Shown here one piece after another: positions 26,714 through 36,257 of a stretch of 64,000 nt of DNA. Made by a program: the position numbers and the translations under genes. Source of the stretch: Bacillus coahuilensis m4-4 (lineage in GTDB: Bacteria; Bacillota; Bacilli; Bacillales; Bacillaceae_K). Position 1 is the first letter of the stretch. Each line of letters begins with the position of its first letter. Location of the stretch: the NCBI RefSeq assembly GCF_000171615.1, contig NZ_ABFU01000058.1, positions 1-64,000 of the forward strand, read 5' to 3'. The notes below the pieces were generated by a model. It was not told where the DNA came from, made no database searches, and saw nothing but the letters and a program-made list of their open reading frames with translations.

Positions 26714-28274
26714 GTAAGATCACTTCAACTTTGGTTCCCTCTCCTACCTCACTCGTGTAGGAGAGGGTTCCTTTATGTTGTTGAATGATCCTATGGCACA
26801 TCATGACACCAAGACCCGTTCCTTTTTCTTTTAGACTGTAAAAGGGCTCTCCTAATCTTGAAAGTACCTCTTTTGGTATGCCGCATCCCGAGTCAATAAT
26901 AGTCATTACACATTGGTTATGCTCTGAACTAATATGACAATAAACAGTTCCTCCCGTTGCTTCCATTGATTCCATTGCATTTTTAAAAAGGTTCAAGAAT
27001 ACTTGCTTGAGTTGATTTCTTTCTCCGTAAATCAACTCTTTACCTGTATCAACATTTTTTGTTAAGACAAATCCTATATTCAACAGCCTCGCTTGAGGAG
27101 TAAGAAACTCGACTGTTTCCTTAACTACTATTTCAATATCTAGGTTTTTCAAATGATGGGCTTGAGGCTTTCCAAGTGACAGCATTTCGCTTGTAATCAT
27201 TTCAATTCTTCCAAGCTCCTCAAGAATTAAGGAATCAAACTCAGAGTACCTTTGTTCATCTTTATATAATTGAATGAACCCTTTTATAGTTGTTAATGGG
27301 TTTCGTATTTCATGGGCTACACCAGCGGCGAGTTCACCGACGACTGAAAGCTTTTCTTTTTGAAGTAAATATTCTTCTGCTTGTTTACGTTCTTCGATAC
27401 TTCGTGTGGTGACAATAATATGTTCAACTTGGCCGGCATCATTTTTTACTCCCATACATTTTGACTCAAAATGAGACCATGTCCCTTGCAAATTTAAACG
27501 AACCTCTGCTAATTTTTCACCCTCCTCATCGAACATACTAGAAACCACACGTCCATATTCTTCAATATCATCTGGATGGATGATTTTTCTAATTTCCGTA
27601 AGGAAGTCTAAATTCCCCTTTAATCCTAATACTTTTTTATGAGATGGGGATACATACGTTATCCTATGTGCTTTATTGACAACCACAACTAAATCAGACG
27701 TATTCTCTGCGATAAGGCGATACTTATCTTCGCTAGATTCTAATTCTTGCTCCATCTTATTTTTCTCCACGATCACTCTAGACATCTTTTCATAGGATTC
27801 TATTAACAAAAATCCTATGAAAACCCCAAGGGAGATAAATGAAAGATACACTAGATGAAAAAAGAGCTGGTCACTCAAAATATTTAAAAGAAGAGGTACA
27901 ATGACAAGGTAGGCAACTATATACGAACCACTTAAATAAAGGATTCTGTGAACTAGCGGTTTCTTTGCTGTGATATTCGCCACAATGGTTAGAATTGCAA
28001 GCATGAGCATGCCGCCTACTATAACGGCAAACCATTCTTCTCCTACAACTAATCGTGTCATGATAGAAAATAAACTCGTGATGATTCCACCGACAGGTCC
28101 AAAATAAGCGTAGGCAAGAATAACAAGAGAATAACGAATATCATAATTATAGCTTTGAACATCAAATGAAAAATAGACAACGATTACAGACACAATACCT
28201 AGATAGACACTTCCGATAGGACCGTAATGGTCAAGGGGCTTTACATTTAAAAATGAGCGGAGAATAAAGGGCAA
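26682..28274 (-). CDS. Sensor histidine kinase with LytS-type membrane domain and PAS domain; probable 5' frameshift
   Basis: Residues 1-170 form a 5TMR-LYT-like membrane sensor (YFGPVGGIITSLFSIMTRLV), then a PAS domain (LIAENTSDLVVVVNKAHRIT near 187-206), the phosphoacceptor helix GVAHEIRNPLTTIKGFIQL near 315, and an HATPase domain with DSGCGIP and GTGLGVMM. It resembles sporulation-type or KinB-like kinases. The TTG at 28274 has no good ribosome site. An upstream ATG at 28330 would come into frame if a seven-T run (28309-28315) had eight T, adding MGLYVFFLVNFSIFSLLISL, which is the missing first helix. No response regulator gene is adjacent. Confidence 0.8.
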   Translation of the reverse strand: MPFILRSFLNVKPLDHYGPIGSVYLGIVSVIVVYFSFDVQSYNYDIRYSLVILAYAYFGPVGGIITSLFSIMTRLVVGEEWFAVIVGGMLMLAILTIVANITAKKPLVHRILYLSGSYIVAYLVIVPLLLNILSDQLFFHLVYLSFISLGVFIGFLLIESYEKMSRVIVEKNKMEQELESSEDKYRLIAENTSDLVVVVNKAHRITYVSPSHKKVLGLKGNLDFLTEIRKIIHPDDIEEYGRVVSSMFDEEGEKLAEVRLNLQGTWSHFESKCMGVKNDAGQVEHIIVTTRSIEERKQAEEYLLQKEKLSVVGELAAGVAHEIRNPLTTIKGFIQLYKDEQRYSEFDSLILEELGRIEMITSEMLSLGKPQAHHLKNLDIEIVVKETVEFLTPQARLLNIGFVLTKNVDTGKELIYGERNQLKQVFLNLFKNAMESMEATGGTVYCHISSEHNQCVMTIIDSGCGIPKEVLSRLGEPFYSLKEKGTGLGVMMCHRIIQQHKGTLSYTSEVGEGTKVEVILPIVHAEHSSS

Positions 28275-28428
28275 ACTAATCAGAAGAGAGAAAATAGAAA
28301 AGTTAACTAAAAAAATACATACAGACCCATAATGTTTACCAGTATTTTTAAAATACTTCCTTTTAGTTAGTAGATTGGTTTAGTCTCTATTATACTCGAT
28401 TAGGAAAAATATTCCGATGGTTTTCACA

Positions 28429-28459
28429 AAAAAATAAGAGGTACTTGACCTCTTATTTT
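28429..28459 (-). terminator. Rho-independent terminator of the old yellow enzyme gene
   Basis: Arms AAAATAAGAGGT and ACCTCTTATTTT, overlapping the stop codon, with further T on the minus strand after the hairpin. Confidence 0.8.
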
Positions 28460-29588
28460 ACACTCCTGGGAACCAACCAGGTGTATGAATGATTGCGTTC
28501 CACAGTGGATCTGGAACGACTAGTTCACCTTGTTTCGTTTTATCAATTTCTGTCACAATCTCGCCTTCTTGCCCAGCTTCAATTTTTTGTACCCAATCTG
28601 GGTCAATAATCAACTCACGACCTAGAGCCAACAGAGGTACTCCTGTATGAAAAGCGTTTATGGCATCATCAGCTGTATAAATAGACCCTACTCCAATTAG
28701 AGGAACTCGACCAGCGATGGTTTCTTGAATGTATTCAATTCGAGGCTTTTCAAGGTCTTCTACCCCTCTTCGCGGCTTCGATGAGAATTCAAACAAAGAA
28801 ACATGCAAGTAGTCTAAGCCTTTATCTGAAAGAGTATCCACTAGCTTGATTGTATCCTCCATTGTGATACCGGGTGTTTCTGGCTCTTCCGGAGAGAATC
28901 GGTAGCCTACAATAAATGACGGGTCTGCTTTTTCCTTGACCACGCGTTGTACTTCATCGACAACAGCAAGGGGGAATGCCATTCTTCCTTCTACACTGCC
29001 ACCAAAGCGGTCTGTGCGGTTATTAGAATGCGGGGAGAAGAACTGCTGAATCAAATAACCGTTCGCTCCGTGAATCTCCACTCCGTCAAAGCCTGCTTCG
29101 ATCGCCCGGCGAGTAGTTTCTCCGAATGCGACAATGATTTCTTCAATTTCACTTTCTGTTAGGGCTCTTGGTGTCACTCCTTTGCCTGCTCCACTTTCTG
29201 CTGGAATCGTACTTGCACTCACAACATCTCCATTTGGTACAAGTTCAGGAGGGCACATTCTTCCCCCATGGAAGATTTGTAGAACAGCTTTTGCTCCCTG
29301 CTCTTTAATTCCCTTCGCTAGCTGTGTAAGACTTTCGATCATACTATCAGAATCGCCACCAAATTCTCCCTGGAATCCTTTTCCGTTTGGTGTTACGTAT
29401 GTGCATGCAGTAATCACCATACCTACTCCACTTGAACGGCGAGCGTAGTAACGGACCTCTTCATCTGTAACCGTGCCATCTTCGTTTGATGAAAAGTTGG
29501 TCATTGGTGCCATCACGATTCTGTTCTTTAACTCTACACCGTTACCGAAAGTAAACGGGGTAAAAAGTGGTTCATATTTTTTGTTCAT
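28458..29588 (-). CDS. NADH:flavin oxidoreductase, old yellow enzyme family
   Basis: The 376-residue FMN enzyme has an N-terminal LKNRIVMAPMTNFSSNEDG, the HGGRM segment near 108, the substrate-binding HGANGYLIQQFFSPHSNNRT near 175 and a C-terminal phosphate-binding GVGSIY. Such enzymes reduce activated alkenes with NAD(P)H. The sequence is nearer to B. subtilis YqiG-type than to NamA-type members. No iron-sulfur Cys cluster is present. It is a single gene with its own terminator. Confidence 0.87.
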   Translation of the reverse strand: MNKKYEPLFTPFTFGNGVELKNRIVMAPMTNFSSNEDGTVTDEEVRYYARRSSGVGMVITACTYVTPNGKGFQGEFGGDSDSMIESLTQLAKGIKEQGAKAVLQIFHGGRMCPPELVPNGDVVSASTIPAESGAGKGVTPRALTESEIEEIIVAFGETTRRAIEAGFDGVEIHGANGYLIQQFFSPHSNNRTDRFGGSVEGRMAFPLAVVDEVQRVVKEKADPSFIVGYRFSPEEPETPGITMEDTIKLVDTLSDKGLDYLHVSLFEFSSKPRRGVEDLEKPRIEYIQETIAGRVPLIGVGSIYTADDAINAFHTGVPLLALGRELIIDPDWVQKIEAGQEGEIVTEIDKTKQGELVVPDPLWNAIIHTPGWFPGV

Positions 29589-29774
29589 CCTACCTATTCC
29601 TCCCTTACCTGAGATACTTGAATCTTACAAAATCAGACGAAGGGTTTGCGAGTCATTTGCTTAAGGGATGGGCTCCTCCTTTCGAATTTGGGAAAAGTGT
29701 TGTAAAATCGTACTAGAATTCATGCTAGTAACAGGAGTTTTTTAATTGAAATTAACTATAAGGAAGGTTCGAAT

Positions 29775-30482
29775 ATGCGAATTAATAAATATATAAGTGA
29801 TGCGGGAAAAGCTTCTCGTCGTGGTGCTGATAAATTAATTGAAGAAGGCCGTGTTTATATTAACGGCAGACGAGCGAAAATTGGGGATCAAGTCAACCCT
29901 GGTGACGATGTCCTTGTGAACGGGAATCATGTTCGCTTGGCTCGAAATAATGTATACATTGCCCTTAATAAGCCTGTTGGCATTACGAGCACAACGGAAA
30001 AAGGAGTAAAAGGAAACATTATTGACCTTGTGAACCACCCCCTTCGAATTTTTAACATTGGGCGACTTGATAAAGAATCCGATGGGCTGATCCTACTTAC
30101 GAACGACGGAGATATCGTCAACGAAATCCTTCGCGCTGAAAACAAACACGAGAAGGAGTATTTTGTATCAGTAGACAAGCCTATCACTCAAGAATTTTTA
30201 GACAATATGGCAAGTGGAGTGAAGATCTTAGGAACGAAAACCCTGCCTTGTAAAATAGAGCAGATCTCGAAGTATGATTTTCAAATTACGCTTACTCAAG
30301 GATTAAACCGTCAAATTCGTCGGATGTGCGAAGCACTTGGCTATGAAGTATACCGACTTCAGCGTACCCGTATTATGAATATCCATCTTGGCAACCTCCC
30401 TGTGGGACAGTGGCGTGACCTTTCCAAAAAGGAAAAAACACAGTTGTTCAAAGAGTTAGATTATGAGCCAAAGGAATGGTAA
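29775..30482 (+). CDS. rluF: 23S rRNA pseudouridine synthase RluF
   Basis: The 235-residue enzyme has an N-terminal S4 RNA-binding domain ([20 protein letters not shown]) and a RsuA-type catalytic domain with the nucleophilic Asp in [18 protein letters not shown] near residue 98. [15 protein letters not shown] is the conserved C-terminal motif of the RsuA/RluB/E/F group. RluF modifies a uridine near the peptidyl transferase centre. An AAGGAAGG site precedes the ATG. Confidence 0.9.
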   Translation: MRINKYISDAGKASRRGADKLIEEGRVYINGRRAKIGDQVNPGDDVLVNGNHVRLARNNVYIALNKPVGITSTTEKGVKGNIIDLVNHPLRIFNIGRLDKESDGLILLTNDGDIVNEILRAENKHEKEYFVSVDKPITQEFLDNMASGVKILGTKTLPCKIEQISKYDFQITLTQGLNRQIRRMCEALGYEVYRLQRTRIMNIHLGNLPVGQWRDLSKKEKTQLFKELDYEPKEW

Positions 30483-30619
30483 GAAAGAGGCGCAAGTCTC
30501 TTTCTATTTATTTTAGTTTGAATATTCTAACTTCTCAGCTAAAATGGAATAAAGTGAGGTAGAATCTCTTCAGTACCTTTTAACACCGAGTTAGTTTGTT
30601 GCTAAATGATCCTATGTTT

Positions 30620-30735
30620 TGCTTTTGGGGTTGGGGATACGCGAAGACCTTGCGGGGGCGCGACTCCCTTACTCGTGATTATTCGTTGTTCTGGCACGCG
30701 CGCTACAGGAGGCTCAGGGCCGAAGAAGCACACCT
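30620..30735. repeat. GC-rich dispersed-repeat-like element
   Basis: A GC-rich island in AT-rich intergenic DNA contains ACGCGAAGACCTTGCGGGGG, then CGCGACTCCC, CACGCGCGC and ACAGGAGGCTCAGGGCCG. This word order is like the small GC-rich repeats scattered between genes in many Bacillaceae. Only one copy is seen in the window, so the identity rests on general resemblance. Confidence 0.45.
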
Positions 30736-30758
30736 CCCAAATTTGAAAGGAGCATACT

Positions 30759-31148
30759 ATGCCAATTTCCACACAACCCATCCAAAAGGTTCACCAAATC
30801 GGAATGAATGTAAAAGATATCAAACGTGCTGTTCACTTTTACCAAGAAAAGCTTGGATTATCCTTGTTATTCAAAATGGATACAATGGCGTTCTTTGAGT
30901 GCCAAGGACTTCGATTGATGCTAACCCTACCTGAAAAAGAAAAATATAATGGGCCAAGCTCCGTTTTTTATTTCCAAGTGGAGGACATTGAAGAAGCCTC
31001 ACGCCTTTACCGCGAGAAGGGTATTCATTTTGTCGACACTCCTCACCTCATTGCGAAGATGGGAAACACCGAAACGTGGATGACATTTTTCCATGATTCT
31101 GAGGAGAATACACATGCTTTAATGAGTGAAGTAACTGTTACAGAGTAG
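30759..31148 (+). CDS. VOC (glyoxalase-like) family protein
   Basis: The 129-residue protein is one VOC module: VHQIGMNVKDIKRAVHFYQE near 11-30, AFFECQGLRLML, then a second half starting VFYFQVEDIEEASRLYREKG and ending in an ENTHALMSE metal-site strand. Members bind a divalent metal and act as lyases, dioxygenases or resistance proteins; the substrate is not predictable. A GAAAGGAG site lies before the ATG. Confidence 0.85.
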   Translation: MPISTQPIQKVHQIGMNVKDIKRAVHFYQEKLGLSLLFKMDTMAFFECQGLRLMLTLPEKEKYNGPSSVFYFQVEDIEEASRLYREKGIHFVDTPHLIAKMGNTETWMTFFHDSEENTHALMSEVTVTE

Positions 31149-31258
31149 CTTTTGGCTGTCTTTAGGTTCAATTCGTATTTTTGGGGGAGAATTTGAGGTA
31201 AGGTAATAGGGAGCACGATTAACTATTACACTCAAACCAAAACGAAAGGTGATTTCAC

Positions 31259-31762
31259 ATGGGAGAAAAGCGTTATATGAAAGATACAAAAACGAGCATA
31301 ACCACCCACGTACTCCCTCCGGATACGAACCATCACGGAACGTTATTTGGCGGAAAGCTTATGGCTTATATTGATGATGTTGCTTCAATTGCCGCCACTC
31401 GCCACGCAAGAAAGCCCGTCGTAACCGCTTCTACAGATTCAGTAGATTTCCTCGAGCCCATTAAAGTGGGCGACGCGGTAACATTAGAAGCAATGGTGAC
31501 CTACACAGGGCGAAGTTCTATGGAGGTTTGCGTAAAAGTAACTTCTGAAGTGCTGCTAACAGGCGAAACGAGTGTTGCAGCGATTTCCTTTTTAACCTTT
31601 GTCGCTCTAGACGGAGATAAAACAGCTGAGGTACCAGAGATCATCCCTGAAACAGAAGAGGAAAAATGGCTAAATGAGACAGCTGAAAATCGTGCCGAAC
31701 ATAGAAAGGCCCGTAGATTGCATAGTAAGGAGTTAGCGGAGTTTTTCAAGAAGGCTTATTAA
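31259..31762 (+). CDS. Hotdog-fold acyl-CoA thioesterase, YkhA-like
   Basis: The 167-residue product has the single hotdog domain of the YciA/YkhA group: LPPDTNHHGTLFGGKLMAYI near 19-38 with the catalytic Asp further on in AYIDDVASIAATRHA, and a helical, charged C-terminal tail. These enzymes release CoA from acyl-CoA of short to medium chain and work as hexamers. An AAAGGTGAT site precedes the ATG and a terminator follows. Confidence 0.9.
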   Translation: MGEKRYMKDTKTSITTHVLPPDTNHHGTLFGGKLMAYIDDVASIAATRHARKPVVTASTDSVDFLEPIKVGDAVTLEAMVTYTGRSSMEVCVKVTSEVLLTGETSVAAISFLTFVALDGDKTAEVPEIIPETEEEKWLNETAENRAEHRKARRLHSKELAEFFKKAY

Positions 31763-31803
31763 TACAGGTAACGAGAGATTCTTGGTTCTTTAAATAGGAT
31801 GAA

Positions 31804-31836
31804 ACGTCACTACAACTAGATTGTAGTGACGTTTTT
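31804..31836 (+). terminator. Rho-independent terminator of the thioesterase gene
   Basis: ACGTCACTACAA and TTGTAGTGACGT with a CTAGA loop, followed by TTTTT. Confidence 0.9.
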
Positions 31837-32196
31837 GTATAGTACGAGTTTCACTGCTACCCGCACCCCTTCCCCATCAACAGCACGATTTACTCTATTT
31901 GGTATCCTCATGTTCTCATTAAAAAATAACATAGGACAAATTACCTTTTTTACCTAATTGCTCAAAATGGCTCTAGTAACCTCTTGTAAAATATCCCATA
32001 ATGGATACCATATATTTCAAACACTTTGTCTAAGCAACGAGAAAAGGTAGGGTCAACCACTCACTCGATCCAATTTTTAACAAACAATTTACCTTATCTA
32101 TACAAATATCAAGAATATTCTAGGTCGTTTTGTATTAATATGTGTTAAGTTAGTTTTCGTTTGGAAAAATTGCAGAAACGTTCAATAGGAGAAACT
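31837..32196. other. Intergenic stretch, no gene recognised
   Basis: AT-rich DNA upstream of the O-antigen ligase-like gene. I find no convincing open frame, repeat or structured RNA; it presumably carries that gene's promoter. Confidence 0.4.
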
Positions 32197-33395
32197 ATGA
32201 ATAGTTTAAAAAGATACTCTAGTTTAGAGTTCAGTATTTTACTATGTTTCATATTGCCACCGATTGGAATAATATTAGTACTGGCTAGTGGGCTGAATAC
32301 TCTATGGATTTTTATAAAAGAGAAAAACCTTTACTCCGTTCGTTAAATTCTTGGTTCTTCTCAATGCTGTTGATTGCTTCACTGGGAGCAGCATTATCGA
32401 TGAGAGAGTGGGCTTTTGTTGGTTCCTCTCTATTAGTTCTCGGATACTGGGGTGTTTATTTACGTGTGGTAGACGGATCGTTTCAGCCTTTTACAGAGAA
32501 GTTTAGAAATCTAGTAGTGTTTGGAGGAGTATATAACTGCTTCATAGGGTTAGCATTCAAAGGGGAGAGCTTTCCTTTGTTGGTTAGTTTGTTCACTGGG
32601 AATATTCATATTGCCAATATGGACGAAACTCGCTTAGTAGGAGCAGCGTATAATCCAAACTTTGCGGTCTATCTTTTACTAATGGCTGTTGCCTTTCAAT
32701 TAGCACAGATTTTTCACACGGTACAGTATAGGAAATTTAGTTCATTATGGTGGCAGCTACTTCTATTGTTCTTCCTAAGCTATGGTGTCCTAGAAACAGG
32801 CTCTCGCGCTGGATTTTTCACACTCATCATTCTTTATATGATTCTAGCGTTTAGATTTGGGAGGATAGCGATAGTAGCAGGGATTTCTACGGCTATTCTT
32901 GTGTGTCAGGGTGCTTTAAGGTATTTACCCCGATTCTCCAGGATGGACGATTCGATGGACGGAAGACAAGCGATCTGGAGAAAGAGTATAGAAATTTGGG
33001 AACAACACCCTCTTTTTGGTGTGACTCCAGTTGGCTTTGGTCAAGAATATGTAAATGCCTTCTATGAATGGAAGCCACATGCTCATAATATCTTTATCGG
33101 CATGTTTGCTGAATTTGGAATGCTTGGCGGTGTGGCTTTTCTGATTATGGTTATCCACCATAGTTTCAAATGGAGTCGATTGTTTGCATATGAGGTACGA
33201 GACAAGCAGGAGTCGGCTTTATACATGCTGGTTCTCCCCATCATCCTGTTAACCGGCCTTGTCGACCAACCTCTATTTTCTCCGCAGCTTGGCGTGATTA
33301 CAGTTGTGCTGCTAGGGTGCTGGGACAGGTATTCAAGCGGCCTTCAGCTTGAATGGTATAAGAGAGTTTTGTCGGTTAGTAGTTCAGTAAAATAA
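32197..33395 (+). pseudogene. O-antigen ligase/Wzy-like membrane protein, frameshifted near the N-terminus
   Basis: ATG 32197 follows AGGAG and encodes MNSLKRYSSLEFSILLCFIL and a first helix, then the frame stops at 32344. The rest of the protein is open in another frame from about 32304 and has nine or more helices, the conserved TGSRAGFFTLIILY, and a large loop with FGVTPVGFGQEYVNAFYEWK and PHAHNIFIGMFAEFG, which is the hallmark of the O-antigen ligase superfamily. One extra base in the A5 run at 32323-32327, or in the T5 run just before, joins the halves. Such proteins polymerise or attach surface glycans; no glycan cluster is nearby. Confidence 0.75.
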
Positions 33396-33399
33396 AGAT

Positions 33400-33432
33400 A
33401 GGATTGCCCTCTTAGAAGGACAATCCTTTTTT
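33400..33432 (+). terminator. Rho-independent terminator
   Basis: AGGATTG...CAATCCT with a long imperfect stem, followed by six T; it lies at the convergence with the sugar permease gene. Confidence 0.8.
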
Positions 33433-33472
33433 GGTGTTGAAGGTTTGCATCAAGGGTGTGTCGGTTGAACTC

Positions 33473-34648
33473 CTACCCCCTCTGCTTACGTGTCATCACA
33501 TCAAATATAACCGCAAGCGCGAGTACGCCTCCGCGAATAATATATTGAGGAGCAATTCCAACACCCAATAGGTTCATCCCATTAGTTAAGGAGGCCATCA
33601 CAACGGCTCCAATAATGGCTCCTGTTACTTTCCCAACACCACCAGCGGCCGATACCCCACCAACATAGGCTGCGGCGATAGCATCAAGCTCAAATAATGT
33701 ACCGGCAGTCGTTGTTGCTGATTGTAGTCGAGCTGTGAACAAGATCCCCGATAAAGCAGACAGCATGCCCATAGAGCCGAACACGATGAACGTAATTTTA
33801 CTTACGTTAATTCCACTTAAATGGGCTGCCTCAGGGTTACTTCCCACTGCGTAAATATGACGACCCAGGACCGTCTTAGTGGTGAGAATATGATAGACAA
33901 GAACCACTAGAAGGATAATTATAACCGTCCAAGAAAACCCGTTGTATCCTGCTAATATCCAAGTGATATAGGCAATAATTGCTGAAACAAATAGTAATTG
34001 TAGGATGAAGATTTCCTTTGAAATCACGTCAAAGTTGTATTTCATTTTATTACGGCGGTTAGATATCGCACTATAAATATAAAAGACAATTCCAAGGGCT
34101 CCTAGAATTAAGGAAAGTAAATGCAAGCCCCCAACCTCTATAATAGAAGGAATATATCCATTCCCTATCGCGTTAAAGGCGTCATTCTGGACAATAATCG
34201 TCCCTGTTTCTTCCGTGACGAGAAGGATCGCGCCTCGGTAGATTAACCAGCCAGCAAGGGTAGCCACAAAGGAAGGAATCCCAACCTTCGCTACAAGAAA
34301 GCCTGTACCTAAACCAGCTACAATCCCAAGACCTAATATGATAGGGATTACGATATAGACCGATAAGCCCCCTTGCATTAATAAAATCGCTGCAATAGCC
34401 CCTAGAAAGCCAGCTAAAAACCCTATGGATAAATCGATATGACGTATCACGATGACAAGCATGACCCCTACTGCTAGAACAGCAATATAGCCGGCTGAAT
34501 CTAGTAAGTTACTAATATTACGAGAAGACATGAAAAGACCGTCTGTTAAAATCGTAAACGTAATCATAATGACGATTAAAGCGATATACATCCCGTAATC
34601 ACGGATATTGTGTTTAACTAATTGTTGTGCCTCTTGAACCAACTTCAT
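33473..34648 (-). CDS. mmsB: Sugar ABC transporter permease (MmsB/GguB/XylH-like)
   Basis: The 391-residue protein has about ten membrane helices and BPD_transp_2 features: NLLDSAGYIAVLAVGVMLVI and RHIDLSIGFLAGFLGA near the N-terminus, GRHIYAVGSNPEAAHLSGIN and AAYVGGVSAAGG near the C-terminus. It forms the channel of a CUT2-type importer for xylose or several monosaccharides. It follows the ATPase gene by 13 bases and is the last gene of the operon. Confidence 0.88.
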   Translation of the reverse strand: MKLVQEAQQLVKHNIRDYGMYIALIVIMITFTILTDGLFMSSRNISNLLDSAGYIAVLAVGVMLVIVIRHIDLSIGFLAGFLGAIAAILLMQGGLSVYIVIPIILGLGIVAGLGTGFLVAKVGIPSFVATLAGWLIYRGAILLVTEETGTIIVQNDAFNAIGNGYIPSIIEVGGLHLLSLILGALGIVFYIYSAISNRRNKMKYNFDVISKEIFILQLLFVSAIIAYITWILAGYNGFSWTVIIILLVVLVYHILTTKTVLGRHIYAVGSNPEAAHLSGINVSKITFIVFGSMGMLSALSGILFTARLQSATTTAGTLFELDAIAAAYVGGVSAAGGVGKVTGAIIGAVVMASLTNGMNLLGVGIAPQYIIRGGVLALAVIFDVMTRKQRG

Positions 34649-34661
34649 GTGTTTTCCCTCC

Positions 34662-36179
34662 CTACTCTGTTGCGAGCTGCATAATAGTTTCTTGGTTCGC
34701 TGCTTCGGTCATCATTTCACCCTTCAGCTCTCCTTCTGCCATAACATAAATTCGGTCACTCATTCCGAGCACCTCGCCAAGCTCTGAAGAGATCATAATG
34801 ATGGCCATTCCTTGCTCAATTAACTCATTCATCACCGAATAAATTTCAAACTTTGCTCCAACATCAATTCCTCTCGTTGGCTCGTCTAATAGTAAAAGCT
34901 TAGGTCCAACGAACAGCCATTTTCCTAATGAAACCTTTTGCTGGTTTCCACCACTTAGCTTGCCAACAATCTGCTGAATCGAAGAAGCCTTAATCCCTAA
35001 TGATTCTTTATAGCCTTCTGCCACTTTAATCTCTTCATTGTCGTTAATCATGCCGCCTTGTGAAATTCCCTTTAAATTAGAAGCAGATATGTTTTGTTTA
35101 ATATCCTGTAAAAGGAACAGTCCGTCACCCTTTCGGTCCTCTGTCACATAGGCAATGCCAGATTTTATGGCCTCACTCGTATGCTTAAAGGAGGTCGGAA
35201 CTCCTTCTACTAGTAGCTCACCCTCTAGTTTGTAATTTCTAGAGTTTCCAAAAATACTAAGAGCGAGCTCCGTACGCCCGGAACCCATTAATCCAGCAAT
35301 CCCGACAATTTCGCCTCGTCTCACATTTAAGTCAATGTGTTTAGCTACATATCGTCCAATTTTCGGATCATAGGCAGACCAATCTCTTAATTCTATTATT
35401 TTATCTCCTAACGCTTTTTTCTCGCGCTTTGGATAGATATCTTCAATTTCACGTCCTACCATGTTTTTAATAATGACCGCTTCATTGATTTCTCCTTTAG
35501 CGGCATCCAATGTACAAATGGTCTTTCCGTCACGTAAAACGGTCGCTTTATCCGCAATGGAAATGACTTCTTTTAATTTATGGGAAATCATGATACAAGT
35601 AATGCCCTGCTTCTTTAGCTCTCGCAAGAGCTCTAGTAAGTTTTCACTGTCATCTTCATTTAGCGCTGCTGTTGGTTCATCTAAAATGAGCAAACGTACT
35701 TTCTTACTCAAGGCTTTAGCAATTTCTACTAACTGCTGCTTTCCTACTCCTAATTCCTTAATCAGTGTCTCTGGATTAACCTTTAACTTTACCTTTTCAA
35801 GCATCTTACCTGCTTCGACGATAGTTTCATTCCAATCCACCATGGCTCCATTTTTAATTTCGTTGCCCATAAAGATATTTTCATAGACTGATAAATCAGG
35901 AAATAGCGCCAATTCCTGATAAATAATAGCAATCCCGGCATCTACACTATCGTTAATTCGTTGAAACGTTTGAACCTGCCCGTCAAATACAATGTCACCC
36001 GTGTAGGTTCCATGAGGATACACACCGCTTAACACCTTCATTAATGTGGACTTTCCTGCCCCGTTTTCACCAATTAGACAATGAATCTCGCCTTTTTCCA
36101 CTTGGAAATTTACATCGCTTAAGGCTTTCACTCCCACAAACTCCTTGGTGATGTTTTTCATCTCTAATAATGTGTTCAT
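34662..36179 (-). CDS. mmsA: Sugar ABC transporter ATPase with two nucleotide-binding domains (MmsA/GguA/XylG-like)
   Basis: About 505 residues. The first domain has Walker A GENGAGKST near 35-43 and signature-like GVGKQQLVEIAKAL; the second has AGLMGSGRTEL and LSGGNQQKVSLGKWL. The double-ATPase layout is typical of CUT2 sugar importers. The ATG at 36179 is chosen over an upstream codon because GGGAGGAGG lies directly before it. The gene sits between the binding protein and the permease genes. Confidence 0.9.
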   Translation of the reverse strand: MNTLLEMKNITKEFVGVKALSDVNFQVEKGEIHCLIGENGAGKSTLMKVLSGVYPHGTYTGDIVFDGQVQTFQRINDSVDAGIAIIYQELALFPDLSVYENIFMGNEIKNGAMVDWNETIVEAGKMLEKVKLKVNPETLIKELGVGKQQLVEIAKALSKKVRLLILDEPTAALNEDDSENLLELLRELKKQGITCIMISHKLKEVISIADKATVLRDGKTICTLDAAKGEINEAVIIKNMVGREIEDIYPKREKKALGDKIIELRDWSAYDPKIGRYVAKHIDLNVRRGEIVGIAGLMGSGRTELALSIFGNSRNYKLEGELLVEGVPTSFKHTSEAIKSGIAYVTEDRKGDGLFLLQDIKQNISASNLKGISQGGMINDNEEIKVAEGYKESLGIKASSIQQIVGKLSGGNQQKVSLGKWLFVGPKLLLLDEPTRGIDVGAKFEIYSVMNELIEQGMAIIMISSELGEVLGMSDRIYVMAEGELKGEMMTEAANQETIMQLATE

Positions 36180-36257
36180 GCCAAACCTCCTCCCTTTCAT
36201 GCTGATAAGTAAGAAATAGTGATAGACGAATCCATCACTATTTCCAGAAACGGCTAC

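Noticed and set aside
30596-30898. 100-residue open frame over the GC-rich element
   Set aside because: It overlaps the real VOC gene in another frame, has no ribosome site and its first half lies in the repeat-like element.
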